A DNA stretch of 36,809 bases. It comes from a virus. Where the stretch lies: positions 1 through 36,809 of IMG/VR virus record IMGVR_UViG_3300042289_000474. The stretch is one strand, 5' to 3'. This document shows positions 16,832 to 23,053 of this stretch, piece after piece. The notes beneath the pieces were generated by a model. The model was not told where the DNA came from and searched no databases. It saw nothing but the letters and a program-made list of their open reading frames with translations. Position 1 is the first letter of the stretch; each line of letters opens with the position of its first letter. The position numbers and the translations under genes are program-made.

Positions 16832-17023
16832 GTGACCTACCACGACCACCTCGTCGCCTACCTTGCCTACTGCCCCGGCACCGCCGTCATCGCAGTCCCG
16901 ACGGGCAACCTCGCAGCCGCCGGAACCATCCCCGACGTGATCATCGTTGAACACGACGCCTACTACAATGAGTACCGCGCAGCCGACGGCTCCGCTCTCG
17001 CCCGCGTCGTTTTCCCCGATTAG
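16832..17023 (+). CDS. Small hypothetical protein
   Basis: 63 residues from GTG 16832, with AGGAGA at 16821-16826 overlapping the stop of the previous gene. It ends at TAG, 13 bases before the end of the convergent minus-strand gene. It contains aromatic and small residues, no TM helix and no recognised motif. It closes the plus-strand block; no hairpin terminator is visible in the 13-base gap. Confidence 0.65.
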   Translation: MTYHDHLVAYLAYCPGTAVIAVPTGNLAAAGTIPDVIIVEHDAYYNEYRAADGSALARVVFPD

Positions 17024-17036
17024 TCGGCAGAGCCGT

Positions 17037-17405
17037 TTAGGGCGGCGGGGCTGACGCCGCTGCCGTCGTGGCCGTGATGCCGAAGCCCTTGAAGTAGACC
17101 GTCGCCCCCGCGAGCGCGGCGAGTACGACGAACGAGAGAACGAACGTCGTCACCAGCACGTTGAGGTGGCGGCGCAGTTCCAGCCGCATCTCGGTGATGT
17201 TCGCGTCTACGCGGCCCCCTAGACGGTCCATCGCGGCGACGAAGGCGTCCGTCTGCGCGGTGCGTTCCTTCTGCTGCTCATGGCGCATCTCTCGCATCTC
17301 GCGGAGCCATGCCATCTGCGAGATCCCGTCGTCCAGCGGGGCCGCTGCGGGCGCGGGAGCGCGTGGGGCGGGCGTGGGGAGCGTGACGACGTTGGGGTCG
17401 GGCAT
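17037..17405 (-). CDS. Coiled-coil protein with C-terminal TM anchor
   Basis: 122 residues from ATG 17405; an alternative TTG lies two codons upstream. The N-terminus is Pro/Ala-rich. Residues ~35-85 form a charged helix with heptad-like spacing (Met-Arg-His-Glu-Gln-Gln-Lys-Glu-Arg, then Asn-Ile-Thr-Glu-Met-Arg). Residues ~88-110 are a hydrophobic TM helix, followed by a short Ala/Pro tail. Coiled coil plus C-terminal anchor is the architecture of XhlA-like and other phage membrane proteins, but the main lysis cassette is elsewhere (33019-35205). It is the last gene of the minus-strand arm. Function unknown. Confidence 0.75.
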   Translation of the reverse strand: MPDPNVVTLPTPAPRAPAPAAAPLDDGISQMAWLREMREMRHEQQKERTAQTDAFVAAMDRLGGRVDANITEMRLELRRHLNVLVTTFVLSFVVLAALAGATVYFKGFGITATTAAASAPPP

Positions 17406-17438
17406 GGTCAAGGCGTACCACGTCGTGCGCGTGGCGGG

Positions 17439-17993
17439 CTACTCGTCCACGTCCTCGGTGTCCATCGACGCGAGGACGGTGAGAAACTCCTCGCGCACCA
17501 GCGACGCGACGACGGTCGCGAGGGCTTCGTCCATCTCTGGTCCCAACTCCTCCAGCAGATCCTCCAGATCTCGGACGGGGATGGACAGGCGCATCGAGAA
17601 GGTGCGGGTGTTGATCGACGTTTCGATGGCCGTGATGTCGCGGACCCGCTCGCGGAGCGTCATGCCTTCGCGGAGCGAGGTCGCGGCGTCGCGCAGAAAC
17701 GCCCACACATCGCCCATGAAGCCGGTTGGCTTCGGCGGCTCGGCTTTGCCGCTGGCCTTGAACCCACTGGCGGCAGGGCGCGGGGGCACACCCCATGCGC
17801 CCGCCCACGGGGGCGGTGGGGGCGGGACCGCTTCGGGCGGCTCGGGGGCGTCCAGCGGGGCGCGGACGTTCGGATACTTCAGCAGCAACTTCTCCAGCAC
17901 GCTTTTCGCGGCAGCGCGCTCCCCTTCGGTCGCGCCCTTCTCCACCAGCGTCTTCAGCAGTCGCGCCTTCCGCAGTGCTTCTTCGTCGGTCAT
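17439..17993 (-). CDS. DUF2786-like protein
   Basis: 184 residues from ATG 17993, which overlaps the integrase stop (TGATG). The first ~45 residues (a charged helix with Lys-Ala-Arg-Leu-Leu-Lys, then Thr-Glu-Gly-Glu-Arg-Ala-Ala-Ala and Leu-Leu-Leu-Lys-Tyr) fit the DUF2786 N-terminal helix pair seen in many phage and bacterial proteins of unknown role. A Pro-rich linker (five consecutive prolines) follows. The C-terminal ~90 residues are helical with acidic Asp/Glu-Asp-Leu clusters. Translation is coupled to the integrase. Function unknown. Confidence 0.8.
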   Translation of the reverse strand: MTDEEALRKARLLKTLVEKGATEGERAAAKSVLEKLLLKYPNVRAPLDAPEPPEAVPPPPPPWAGAWGVPPRPAASGFKASGKAEPPKPTGFMGDVWAFLRDAATSLREGMTLRERVRDITAIETSINTRTFSMRLSIPVRDLEDLLEELGPEMDEALATVVASLVREEFLTVLASMDTEDVDE

Positions 17994-18781
17994 CACAGTC
18001 CCTTCGACTTGCCCACGGTACGCGCAAGGTCGTCGGTGGACGGATGGAGGTAGCGCATCGTCGTCGCGACGGCCTCGTGGCCCAGCAGGGCTTGCAGCGA
18101 GCGCACGTCCACGCCTTCGGAGAGGAGCGAGGTCGCGTAGGTGTGGCGCAGAACGTGCGGGGAGAGGTCCGCGATGCCGTGCTTGTCGCGGAGGATGCGC
18201 GTCACACGGCGCACGGCAGCGGGGGTGATCGGCCCACCGCGCCCGGCGAACAGGTAGTCCGCGTCGGCGGGGAGCGCGTCGATGTGGGCGCGGAGGATGG
18301 CGGTGCCCGTTTCGCCCAGCGGGACGATGCGCGGTTTGTCGCCTTTGCCTCGGATGCGGAGAATCAGCCGCTCGCCGCGCTCGGTCACTTCTTCGCGGCG
18401 CAGGTTGCACGCCTCGGAGATTCGCAGCCCGCAGCGCGGCAGCAACAGGAGGATGGTGCGGACAGGCTCGTTCGCTTCGATCTCCACTGCCTCGTAGTAG
18501 GCGGCGAGGTCTTCGGGCGACAGGGCTTCACGGGTCGCCCCCTTGCGGCCTCGGATGCGTGGGAGCAGGGCACGAACCTCTTCCTCGCTCTTCCCCTCGC
18601 TCTCCAGCCGATGTCGCACGGCGGCGCGAGCAGGGGCCAGCGTGCCCATCGGACGGCGTTCGGCCACCAACCCCTTGAGCCAGCCCACGGGGTCATCGCC
18701 CGCTTGGGTGGCAAGGTGCTGGTACGTCTTGCGGGTGTTCGGAAGCAGCCCGCGCTCGGAGAGGTGACGGTCGAAGGTCAT
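17993..18781 (-). CDS. Tyrosine recombinase (phage integrase family)
   Basis: 262 residues from ATG 18781, which overlaps the upstream TGA (ATGA); a longer start at 18808 is possible but would lie inside the previous gene. Catalytic residues are all visible: Arg120 (Arg-Cys-Gly-Leu-Arg-Ile-Ser-Glu), Lys146 in Gly-Lys-Gly, His209-x-x-Arg212, His235 (Leu-Leu-Gly-His) and nucleophile Tyr244. The short N-terminal core-binding part and overall length are XerC/D-like rather than lambda-like. It could integrate the genome or resolve dimers. No matching attachment site could be identified in the window, and the gene sits mid-operon rather than beside a tRNA. Confidence 0.93.
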   Translation of the reverse strand: MTFDRHLSERGLLPNTRKTYQHLATQAGDDPVGWLKGLVAERRPMGTLAPARAAVRHRLESEGKSEEEVRALLPRIRGRKGATREALSPEDLAAYYEAVEIEANEPVRTILLLLPRCGLRISEACNLRREEVTERGERLILRIRGKGDKPRIVPLGETGTAILRAHIDALPADADYLFAGRGGPITPAAVRRVTRILRDKHGIADLSPHVLRHTYATSLLSEGVDVRSLQALLGHEAVATTMRYLHPSTDDLARTVGKSKGL

Positions 18782-19164
18782 CGGTGAAGGTGCCCCGGTC
18801 GCGGCCACGTTCCCGGCGCGAGGGTCTGGACGTGGCGGGCGTCGTAGTTCAGCCGGTCGCCCCAGATCGCCTCGGCCAGTTCGTCGGCGTCGCGTTCGGA
18901 ATGATCCTCGTGCCCGTGGAACAGGAGGATGCCGTGGGCAAGTTCATGCCGCAGCAGCGCGTGGATCACGTCGTCCGGCTCGTCCTCGATCTTCGGCGCG
19001 ACGATGACGTTGGCCTCGTTGGGCGCGACCAAACCGCACATGGCGAAGTTTCGCTCGTGCGGGAAGTCGCGAGGGTCGCCACGCGACAAGCGGCACCGCA
19101 GCCCCGGTGCGTGGGGTGCGATGCCGCTTGCGAGGTCACGGAAGATGGTGCGAGTACGCTTCAC
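18778..19164 (-). CDS. Putative zinc metallopeptidase (HExxH)
   Basis: 128 residues starting with GTG 19164. His73-Glu-Leu-Ala-His77 is the zinc motif, and the following Ser-Glu90-Arg-Asp-Ala-Asp-Glu-Leu-Ala-Glu helix supplies the probable third ligand, as in ImmA/IrrE-like and related minimal metallopeptidase domains. There is no signal peptide, so it is cytoplasmic. ImmA-type enzymes cleave phage repressors; that role is possible beside an integrase but not shown. The -10-like TATAGT just upstream of the GTG has no good -35. The stop overlaps the integrase ATG. Confidence 0.8.
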   Translation of the reverse strand: MKRTRTIFRDLASGIAPHAPGLRCRLSRGDPRDFPHERNFAMCGLVAPNEANVIVAPKIEDEPDDVIHALLRHELAHGILLFHGHEDHSERDADELAEAIWGDRLNYDARHVQTLAPGTWPRPGHLHR

Positions 19165-19177
19165 CCCCGCACTATAA

Positions 19178-20923
19178 CTACTTGGCCTCCCCCACGGCGT
19201 CGAAGCCCGCGTCGTCGCCCTTCTTCGCCTTCGTTGCCTTCGGCGCGGAGAGGTCGATCACCGTCCAGCCCTTCGGGGTGCGACCCGCCGGGGCCACCGG
19301 GGAGCAGAGGATGACCTGTCCCGGCGCGTTGCCCAGCGCACGCATCACGGCGGCGAGCGTTTCGGCGTCGAACGCACGGTCCTCGGGGGTGAGGATGGAC
19401 AGGTTCGCCTCGTCGTCGTCGGTCACCGCAGCCGCGAGGGCCAGCGTGAGCCGCGCCCACTCCGCGCCGGAGAGAGCGGTGTGCAGCGCGCCGTCGCGGA
19501 CGAAGCCAAACTGGCACACGTCCTTCCCGTTCGCGGAGAGGACGAGGTCGAAGGCGTCCTCGGTGGGCAAGTAGGACTGCACCTTCGCCACAAAGGCAGT
19601 GCGGGCACGCTCCAGCACGCCCCCGATGGCGTCCTCGATGGCGGCGTGCAGATCGGTGTAGAGCCGCTGCCGGGCCGTGAGGTCACGGGCGCGAGCCTTC
19701 GCGGCGCGGACGTTCTGCCACGCGGCACGGCTCCCCTCCAGCGCACGCACCTGTTCCTCCGCAGCGCGGAGCGCGGAGAGCGGGTCGGGGTGCGGAGCGG
19801 GGAGAGCGGCGATGCGTTCGTCCTCCGCGACGGCGATGCGGAAGCGGTGGACGGCTTCCTCTGCGAGCCGCTGGGCCTCGGGCAGCGCAGCGGTGAGGCG
19901 AGCCCGCCGCTCGCGGTTCTCCAGCACCGTCACGTCGCCCTTCGCGGCGTTGGCGAGGGCTTCGGCACGCTGGAACATCAGCCCATGCGCCCCGTGGGGG
20001 ATCGGGGACGCGCAGACCAGACACTCGGCGGCGTCCTTCGCCGCGTGGAACACCAGCATCTGCGTCAGGGCGTCGCGCACACGGGCCACCTCGGCGTTCG
20101 GCTGGGCGATGACGTGGTTGTCGGCCACCGTGAGCCGCGTCACCTCGGCGTCGATCTCGGCGTAGGCTTGCACCTTCGCCTCGGCGTAGCCGCGCAGCGC
20201 GGCGACGTTGGGGCGCACCGTCGGGGCCGTCGCCGCCGATGCGGCCACCGCAGCCTCGCGGACACGCTGCCGCGCACGCTCCATCTCGTCGTCCGTCGGC
20301 TCGGCTCCCAGCGTGGCCCCGATCTGCTCGGCCAGCGAGGTCGCGGCCTTCGCGTCGCTGCTCGCGTTGCGGCTCTGCTTCCCCGCAGCCTCACGGGCAT
20401 CAAGGAGGATCTGCGCCGGGTAGCCGAACAGGGGGCGGCAGAGGTCGATGTACGCGGCGTGCAGATCCTCGGGGATCAGCCCCATGACCGTCGCCTCGCT
20501 CACGGACGCGCCGATGCGCCCGACGAGCCACGCCCGCACCGTCGCCGGGGCACCCGACAACGCCTCGCGAACCTGCCGCACGGGGAACGACGGCTTCAGA
20601 TCCGCAGGGAGCGTCGTCGTCGCCTCGCGTGCGCCGCCCGTCTTCGCGTTGCGCTCGCACCGCCACTCGACGGCTCGCCCGTCGGAGAGGGTCGCCTTGC
20701 TCCACAAGGCGTCCGCATCAGCGGGGGCGAGGGCGAGGAGGTCGATCCCCTTCGCCACCTCGGTGCGCCCGACGACATCGGACGCCCGCCCGTTGAGCGC
20801 GAGTTCGACGGCGTTGACGACGCTGGACTTCCCCGATCCGTTGGGTCCGATGATGAGCGTCAGACGGCCCAGTTCCGTCTTCGCGCCCTTCTTCACGTTG
20901 CTCTCGATGTTCTTGACGTACAC
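19178..20923 (-). CDS. Rad50/SbcC/RecF-like SMC-family ATPase
   Basis: 581 residues from GTG 20923, chosen because AAGGAGG (20932-20938) sits 8 bases upstream and a promoter lies just before it. Walker A is Gly-Pro-Asn-Gly-Ser-Gly-Lys32-Ser. A long helical middle contains Cys301-Leu-Val-Cys304 near its centre, like the Rad50 zinc hook. The signature is Leu-Ser-Gly-Ala-Glu (484-488) instead of LSGGE. The Walker B region reads Ile-Leu-Thr-Pro-Glu-Asp, lacking the usual Asp-Glu pair. Rad50-type proteins process DNA ends with a nuclease partner, but no Mre11/SbcD gene is visible here. The frame stays open upstream into the methyltransferase, so a fusion product is possible. Confidence 0.88.
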   Translation of the reverse strand: MYVKNIESNVKKGAKTELGRLTLIIGPNGSGKSSVVNAVELALNGRASDVVGRTEVAKGIDLLALAPADADALWSKATLSDGRAVEWRCERNAKTGGAREATTTLPADLKPSFPVRQVREALSGAPATVRAWLVGRIGASVSEATVMGLIPEDLHAAYIDLCRPLFGYPAQILLDAREAAGKQSRNASSDAKAATSLAEQIGATLGAEPTDDEMERARQRVREAAVAASAATAPTVRPNVAALRGYAEAKVQAYAEIDAEVTRLTVADNHVIAQPNAEVARVRDALTQMLVFHAAKDAAECLVCASPIPHGAHGLMFQRAEALANAAKGDVTVLENRERRARLTAALPEAQRLAEEAVHRFRIAVAEDERIAALPAPHPDPLSALRAAEEQVRALEGSRAAWQNVRAAKARARDLTARQRLYTDLHAAIEDAIGGVLERARTAFVAKVQSYLPTEDAFDLVLSANGKDVCQFGFVRDGALHTALSGAEWARLTLALAAAVTDDDEANLSILTPEDRAFDAETLAAVMRALGNAPGQVILCSPVAPAGRTPKGWTVIDLSAPKATKAKKGDDAGFDAVGEAK

Positions 20924-22480
20924 GACAGGTGCCTCCTTGCGTGCGGTTGGTGGACTAGACATCATAGCCGCACCGTTGTCACCCGTCAACGGGGGCGGCG
21001 CGTATGCGGTGCGAAACACGGTGAGCGGCGGCGGGGCGGTCTTCGCGAACCCGTCACCCTGCGCGGCCCCGATGCGGGCGCGGGCGATGGCGAGGTAGTC
21101 CTCGCTCATCTCGATCCCGACGAAGCGCATCCCCTCCGTCACGGCGGCGATGCCCGTAGACCCGCTCCCCATGAAGGGGTCCAGCACGACGCCGCCTTTG
21201 CGCGTGACCAGCCGGACAAGGTGGCGCATCACGGCCACGGGCTTGACCGTGGGGTGATGGTTGCGGACCTTGCCGTCCTCGCTCCCCCGCACGGGAAGGT
21301 CGCCGCAGCCCTCCTCGCGCTCACCCCGCGACGCCTTCGCGGCGTAGATGAACGGGACGAGGTCATCGGCCTCGATGGGGAGGTTGTTGAAGTAGCGGGA
21401 CGCGCCATCGCCGCCGCTCTGCGCGTCCATCGCGGCCACCGGGCACCCCGGCGCGCACCCGTTCTCGCCGCAGTCGGGGCCGTGCGACAGGATGACGTTC
21501 GCGGGCCAGCGGCCTCCGTGGTGATTGGTCGGCTGAAACCCTACCTGTTTCTTATAGACCTCACGGGCGTTGTTTGTCGGCTGAAAGGGACGCATATGCT
21601 CTCCACCGCTCTCGACGCGGCACCCGTCGATGTTCATGGCCCCGGTGCCGTACTTAAGCACGTTCCCCGCGACGGTGCCGATCAACGGGCGGCGAGCCAC
21701 GACGACAGGCTCCCATGCGGGCTTGAGCGCGGTCCCCCATCCCCCCCATGCGAGGGCCTCGGGGTCGGTCACGTTGACTTTCCCACCCGTCCACGCCTGT
21801 TCACCGTTTGCCATCGTGCGGGCAGATGCGTCTTGCCATTGGTTGCCGGGAGCGGAGAGCGTGCCGCTCTCGACGCTCAAGTTGGGGTCAGATGCGGAAT
21901 ACCTTGCGCCCCTGCCCCTCTTCATCCCCTCGATGGAGCGGGACACGGAGAGCGACTTCGGGAAGCCGCTGCCGTATTGCCATGAGAGGCAGTCACGAAT
22001 CTCGAATCCGGCGTCCTCGATGGCGACCGTCATGCGGTGGTAGGTGCGGGTGCCGCTGAAGGCGAGCAGGTAGCCCCCCGGCTTCAGCACCCGCAGCACC
22101 TCGCGCCACGTTTCGGGCCGGAAGGCCACGTCGCCGCCGTCCCACTGTTGACCCATGAACCCGCGTGTGGAACGGGCGTAGACCCCGCTCCCGCCTTCGG
22201 GAACGATCACGGGAGCGGAGTTCTCCTTGCCGAACCGCTCCACGACGGACGTGAGATGGTAGGGCGGGTCGCACACGACGGCGTCGATGCTGCCCGCTTC
22301 CAGCGTCGGCAGCATCGCAAGGCAGTCGCCCAGATGAAGGACTACGTCGGAAGGTCGCTCGCCGTCGGGGCTACGAGGTCCGGCGTCGTCAGCAGGGCCT
22401 CCAGCGTCCGCAGCGCGTCCTCGTCGCTTGGACGCTGCGGGCGTGCCTCGCCCTTCGCCCAGCGGTAGATCGTGCGCCAC
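19178..22480 (-). CDS. DNA methyltransferase, frame continuous with Rad50-like ATPase
   Basis: The methyltransferase part occupies ~21030-22345. A conserved opening (Leu-His-Leu-Gly-Asp-Cys) precedes Asp-Pro-Pro-Tyr-His near 22270 (motif IV, N6-adenine or N4-cytosine type). Motif I (Phe-Met-Gly-Ser-Gly-Ser-Thr-Gly near 21175) comes last, so the motif order is beta-class. A Cys-rich target-recognition part lies between (Cys-Gly-Glu-Asn-Gly-Cys-Ala-Pro-Gly-Cys). No stop separates it from the ATPase that starts at 20923, so translation would yield a fusion of over 1000 residues. The start is unclear: the nearest in-frame canonical codon before the conserved opening is GTG 22480, inside the HTH gene, while ATG 22315 would cut off the opening. 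It likely modifies phage DNA to evade restriction. Confidence 0.75.
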   Translation of the reverse strand: MAHDLPLGEGRGTPAASKRRGRAADAGGPADDAGPRSPDGERPSDVVLHLGDCLAMLPTLEAGSIDAVVCDPPYHLTSVVERFGKENSAPVIVPEGGSGVYARSTRGFMGQQWDGGDVAFRPETWREVLRVLKPGGYLLAFSGTRTYHRMTVAIEDAGFEIRDCLSWQYGSGFPKSLSVSRSIEGMKRGRGARYSASDPNLSVESGTLSAPGNQWQDASARTMANGEQAWTGGKVNVTDPEALAWGGWGTALKPAWEPVVVARRPLIGTVAGNVLKYGTGAMNIDGCRVESGGEHMRPFQPTNNAREVYKKQVGFQPTNHHGGRWPANVILSHGPDCGENGCAPGCPVAAMDAQSGGDGASRYFNNLPIEADDLVPFIYAAKASRGEREEGCGDLPVRGSEDGKVRNHHPTVKPVAVMRHLVRLVTRKGGVVLDPFMGSGSTGIAAVTEGMRFVGIEMSEDYLAIARARIGAAQGDGFAKTAPPPLTVFRTAYAPPPLTGDNGAAMMSSPPTARKEAPVVYVKNIESNVKKGAKTELGRLTLIIGPNGSGKSSVVNAVELALNGRASDVVGRTEVAKGIDLLALAPADADALWSKATLSDGRAVEWRCERNAKTGGAREATTTLPADLKPSFPVRQVREALSGAPATVRAWLVGRIGASVSEATVMGLIPEDLHAAYIDLCRPLFGYPAQILLDAREAAGKQSRNASSDAKAATSLAEQIGATLGAEPTDDEMERARQRVREAAVAASAATAPTVRPNVAALRGYAEAKVQAYAEIDAEVTRLTVADNHVIAQPNAEVARVRDALTQMLVFHAAKDAAECLVCASPIPHGAHGLMFQRAEALANAAKGDVTVLENRERRARLTAALPEAQRLAEEAVHRFRIAVAEDERIAALPAPHPDPLSALRAAEEQVRALEGSRAAWQNVRAAKARARDLTARQRLYTDLHAAIEDAIGGVLERARTAFVAKVQSYLPTEDAFDLVLSANGKDVCQFGFVRDGALHTALSGAEWARLTLALAAAVTDDDEANLSILTPEDRAFDAETLAAVMRALGNAPGQVILCSPVAPAGRTPKGWTVIDLSAPKATKAKKGDDAGFDAVGEAK
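20961..20989 (-). promoter_or_regulatory. Promoter P1 (phage-specific family)
   Basis: On the minus strand TTGACG (20984-20989), 17-base spacer, TATGAT (20961-20966). The spacer contains GACAAC, close to the GGCAAC of the other four copies. It drives the Rad50-like gene and downstream HExxH-integrase genes, yet lies inside the uninterrupted methyltransferase frame. Confidence 0.75.
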
Positions 22481-22599
22481 GACACCCGCCCGTCGAGCAA
22501 GTCCGCTATCTGCATCGCGGAGTACCCGCGATCCATCAGCGTCGTCACGATCTGCTGCGCTGGCGGCATCGGCTCTGTTGTCTCGTCCGTTGTTGCCAT
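22342..22599 (-). CDS. Helix-turn-helix regulator
   Basis: 85 residues from ATG 22599, about 20 bases downstream of promoter P4. Residues ~17-52 hold a helix-turn-helix: a helix with Met-Gln-Ile-Ala-Asp-Leu-Leu, a turn, then the recognition helix Ser-Trp-Arg-Thr-Ile-Tyr-Arg-Trp-Ala-Lys-Gly. The remainder is helical. Length and layout fit a small phage transcriptional regulator. Its TAG falls where the methyltransferase homology begins in the -1 frame, so it may be coupled or frameshifted into it. The repeated promoter family is a natural candidate target, which is inference. Confidence 0.82.
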   Translation of the reverse strand: MATTDETTEPMPPAQQIVTTLMDRGYSAMQIADLLDGRVSWRTIYRWAKGEARPQRPSDEDALRTLEALLTTPDLVAPTASDLPT

Positions 22600-22617
22600 C
22601 GTCGTACCCTTTTTGCA

Positions 22618-22646
22618 TGGTTAGCCTCTCTGTTGCCTCTCGTCAA
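22618..22646 (-). promoter_or_regulatory. Promoter P4 (phage-specific family)
   Basis: TTGACG (22641-22646), 17-base spacer containing AGAGGCAAC, then TAACCA (22618-22623) on the minus strand. It lies directly before the HTH gene. The -10 is the weaker part; the -35 and the GGCAAC core match the other copies. Confidence 0.65.
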
Positions 22647-22654
22647 CCTTGACC

Positions 22655-23053
22655 CTATGCCGTGGCATCCCCGGTCACCAGTTCCCAGCCCGCCTTCCAC
22701 GAGGTCGGGTCAGCCTGCACGACGCCGATGACCCGGCGCACGCCCACGCTCCCGGCGAGCAGCACCGGCTTCCCGTTGCGAAGCGCGCACTCCACGATCT
22801 GCGCCGTCGCCTTGCCGACGCAGGCACGGGGGCAGATGATCGCGTCGTAGCGGGCACGCCCGTTGATGTCCCGGCCCCCCGCCACGTCCTCGGCCCAGCC
22901 GTTCCACCCGCCGCAGCGGGCGAAGTTCGCGTGCCAATCGGTCAGCCCGTCTACCACCTCGACGCCGGGAGCCTGCGCCTCGATCTCGGCCTTCCACTCG
23001 GCCACCTTGTCCGCACTCTCGTCCTTCGCCGTCGCGAGAAAGACCCGCTTCAT
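22655..23053 (-). CDS. Hypothetical protein, possible Rossmann-like enzyme
   Basis: 132 residues from ATG 23053, with AGGAGGT just upstream and a 4-base ATGA overlap with the polymerase stop. It begins Met-Lys-Arg-Val-Phe-Leu-Ala-Thr-Ala, a typical first strand of a Rossmann-like fold, followed by alternating strands and helices; Tyr-Asp-Ala-Ile-Ile-Cys-Pro and Lys-Pro-Val-Leu-Leu-Ala look like later strands. Nucleoside deoxyribosyltransferase-like or SLOG-type folds share this shape, but no catalytic motif is certain. Coupling to the DNA polymerase suggests nucleotide metabolism or replication. Confidence 0.75.
   Translation of the reverse strand: MKRVFLATAKDESADKVAEWKAEIEAQAPGVEVVDGLTDWHANFARCGGWNGWAEDVAGGRDINGRARYDAIICPRACVGKATAQIVECALRNGKPVLLAGSVGVRRVIGVVQADPTSWKAGWELVTGDATA

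Noticed and set aside
19481-21985. A long plus-strand open frame opposite the ATPase and methyltransferase
   Set aside because: The minus-strand frame holds Walker and methyltransferase motifs; the plus frame has none.
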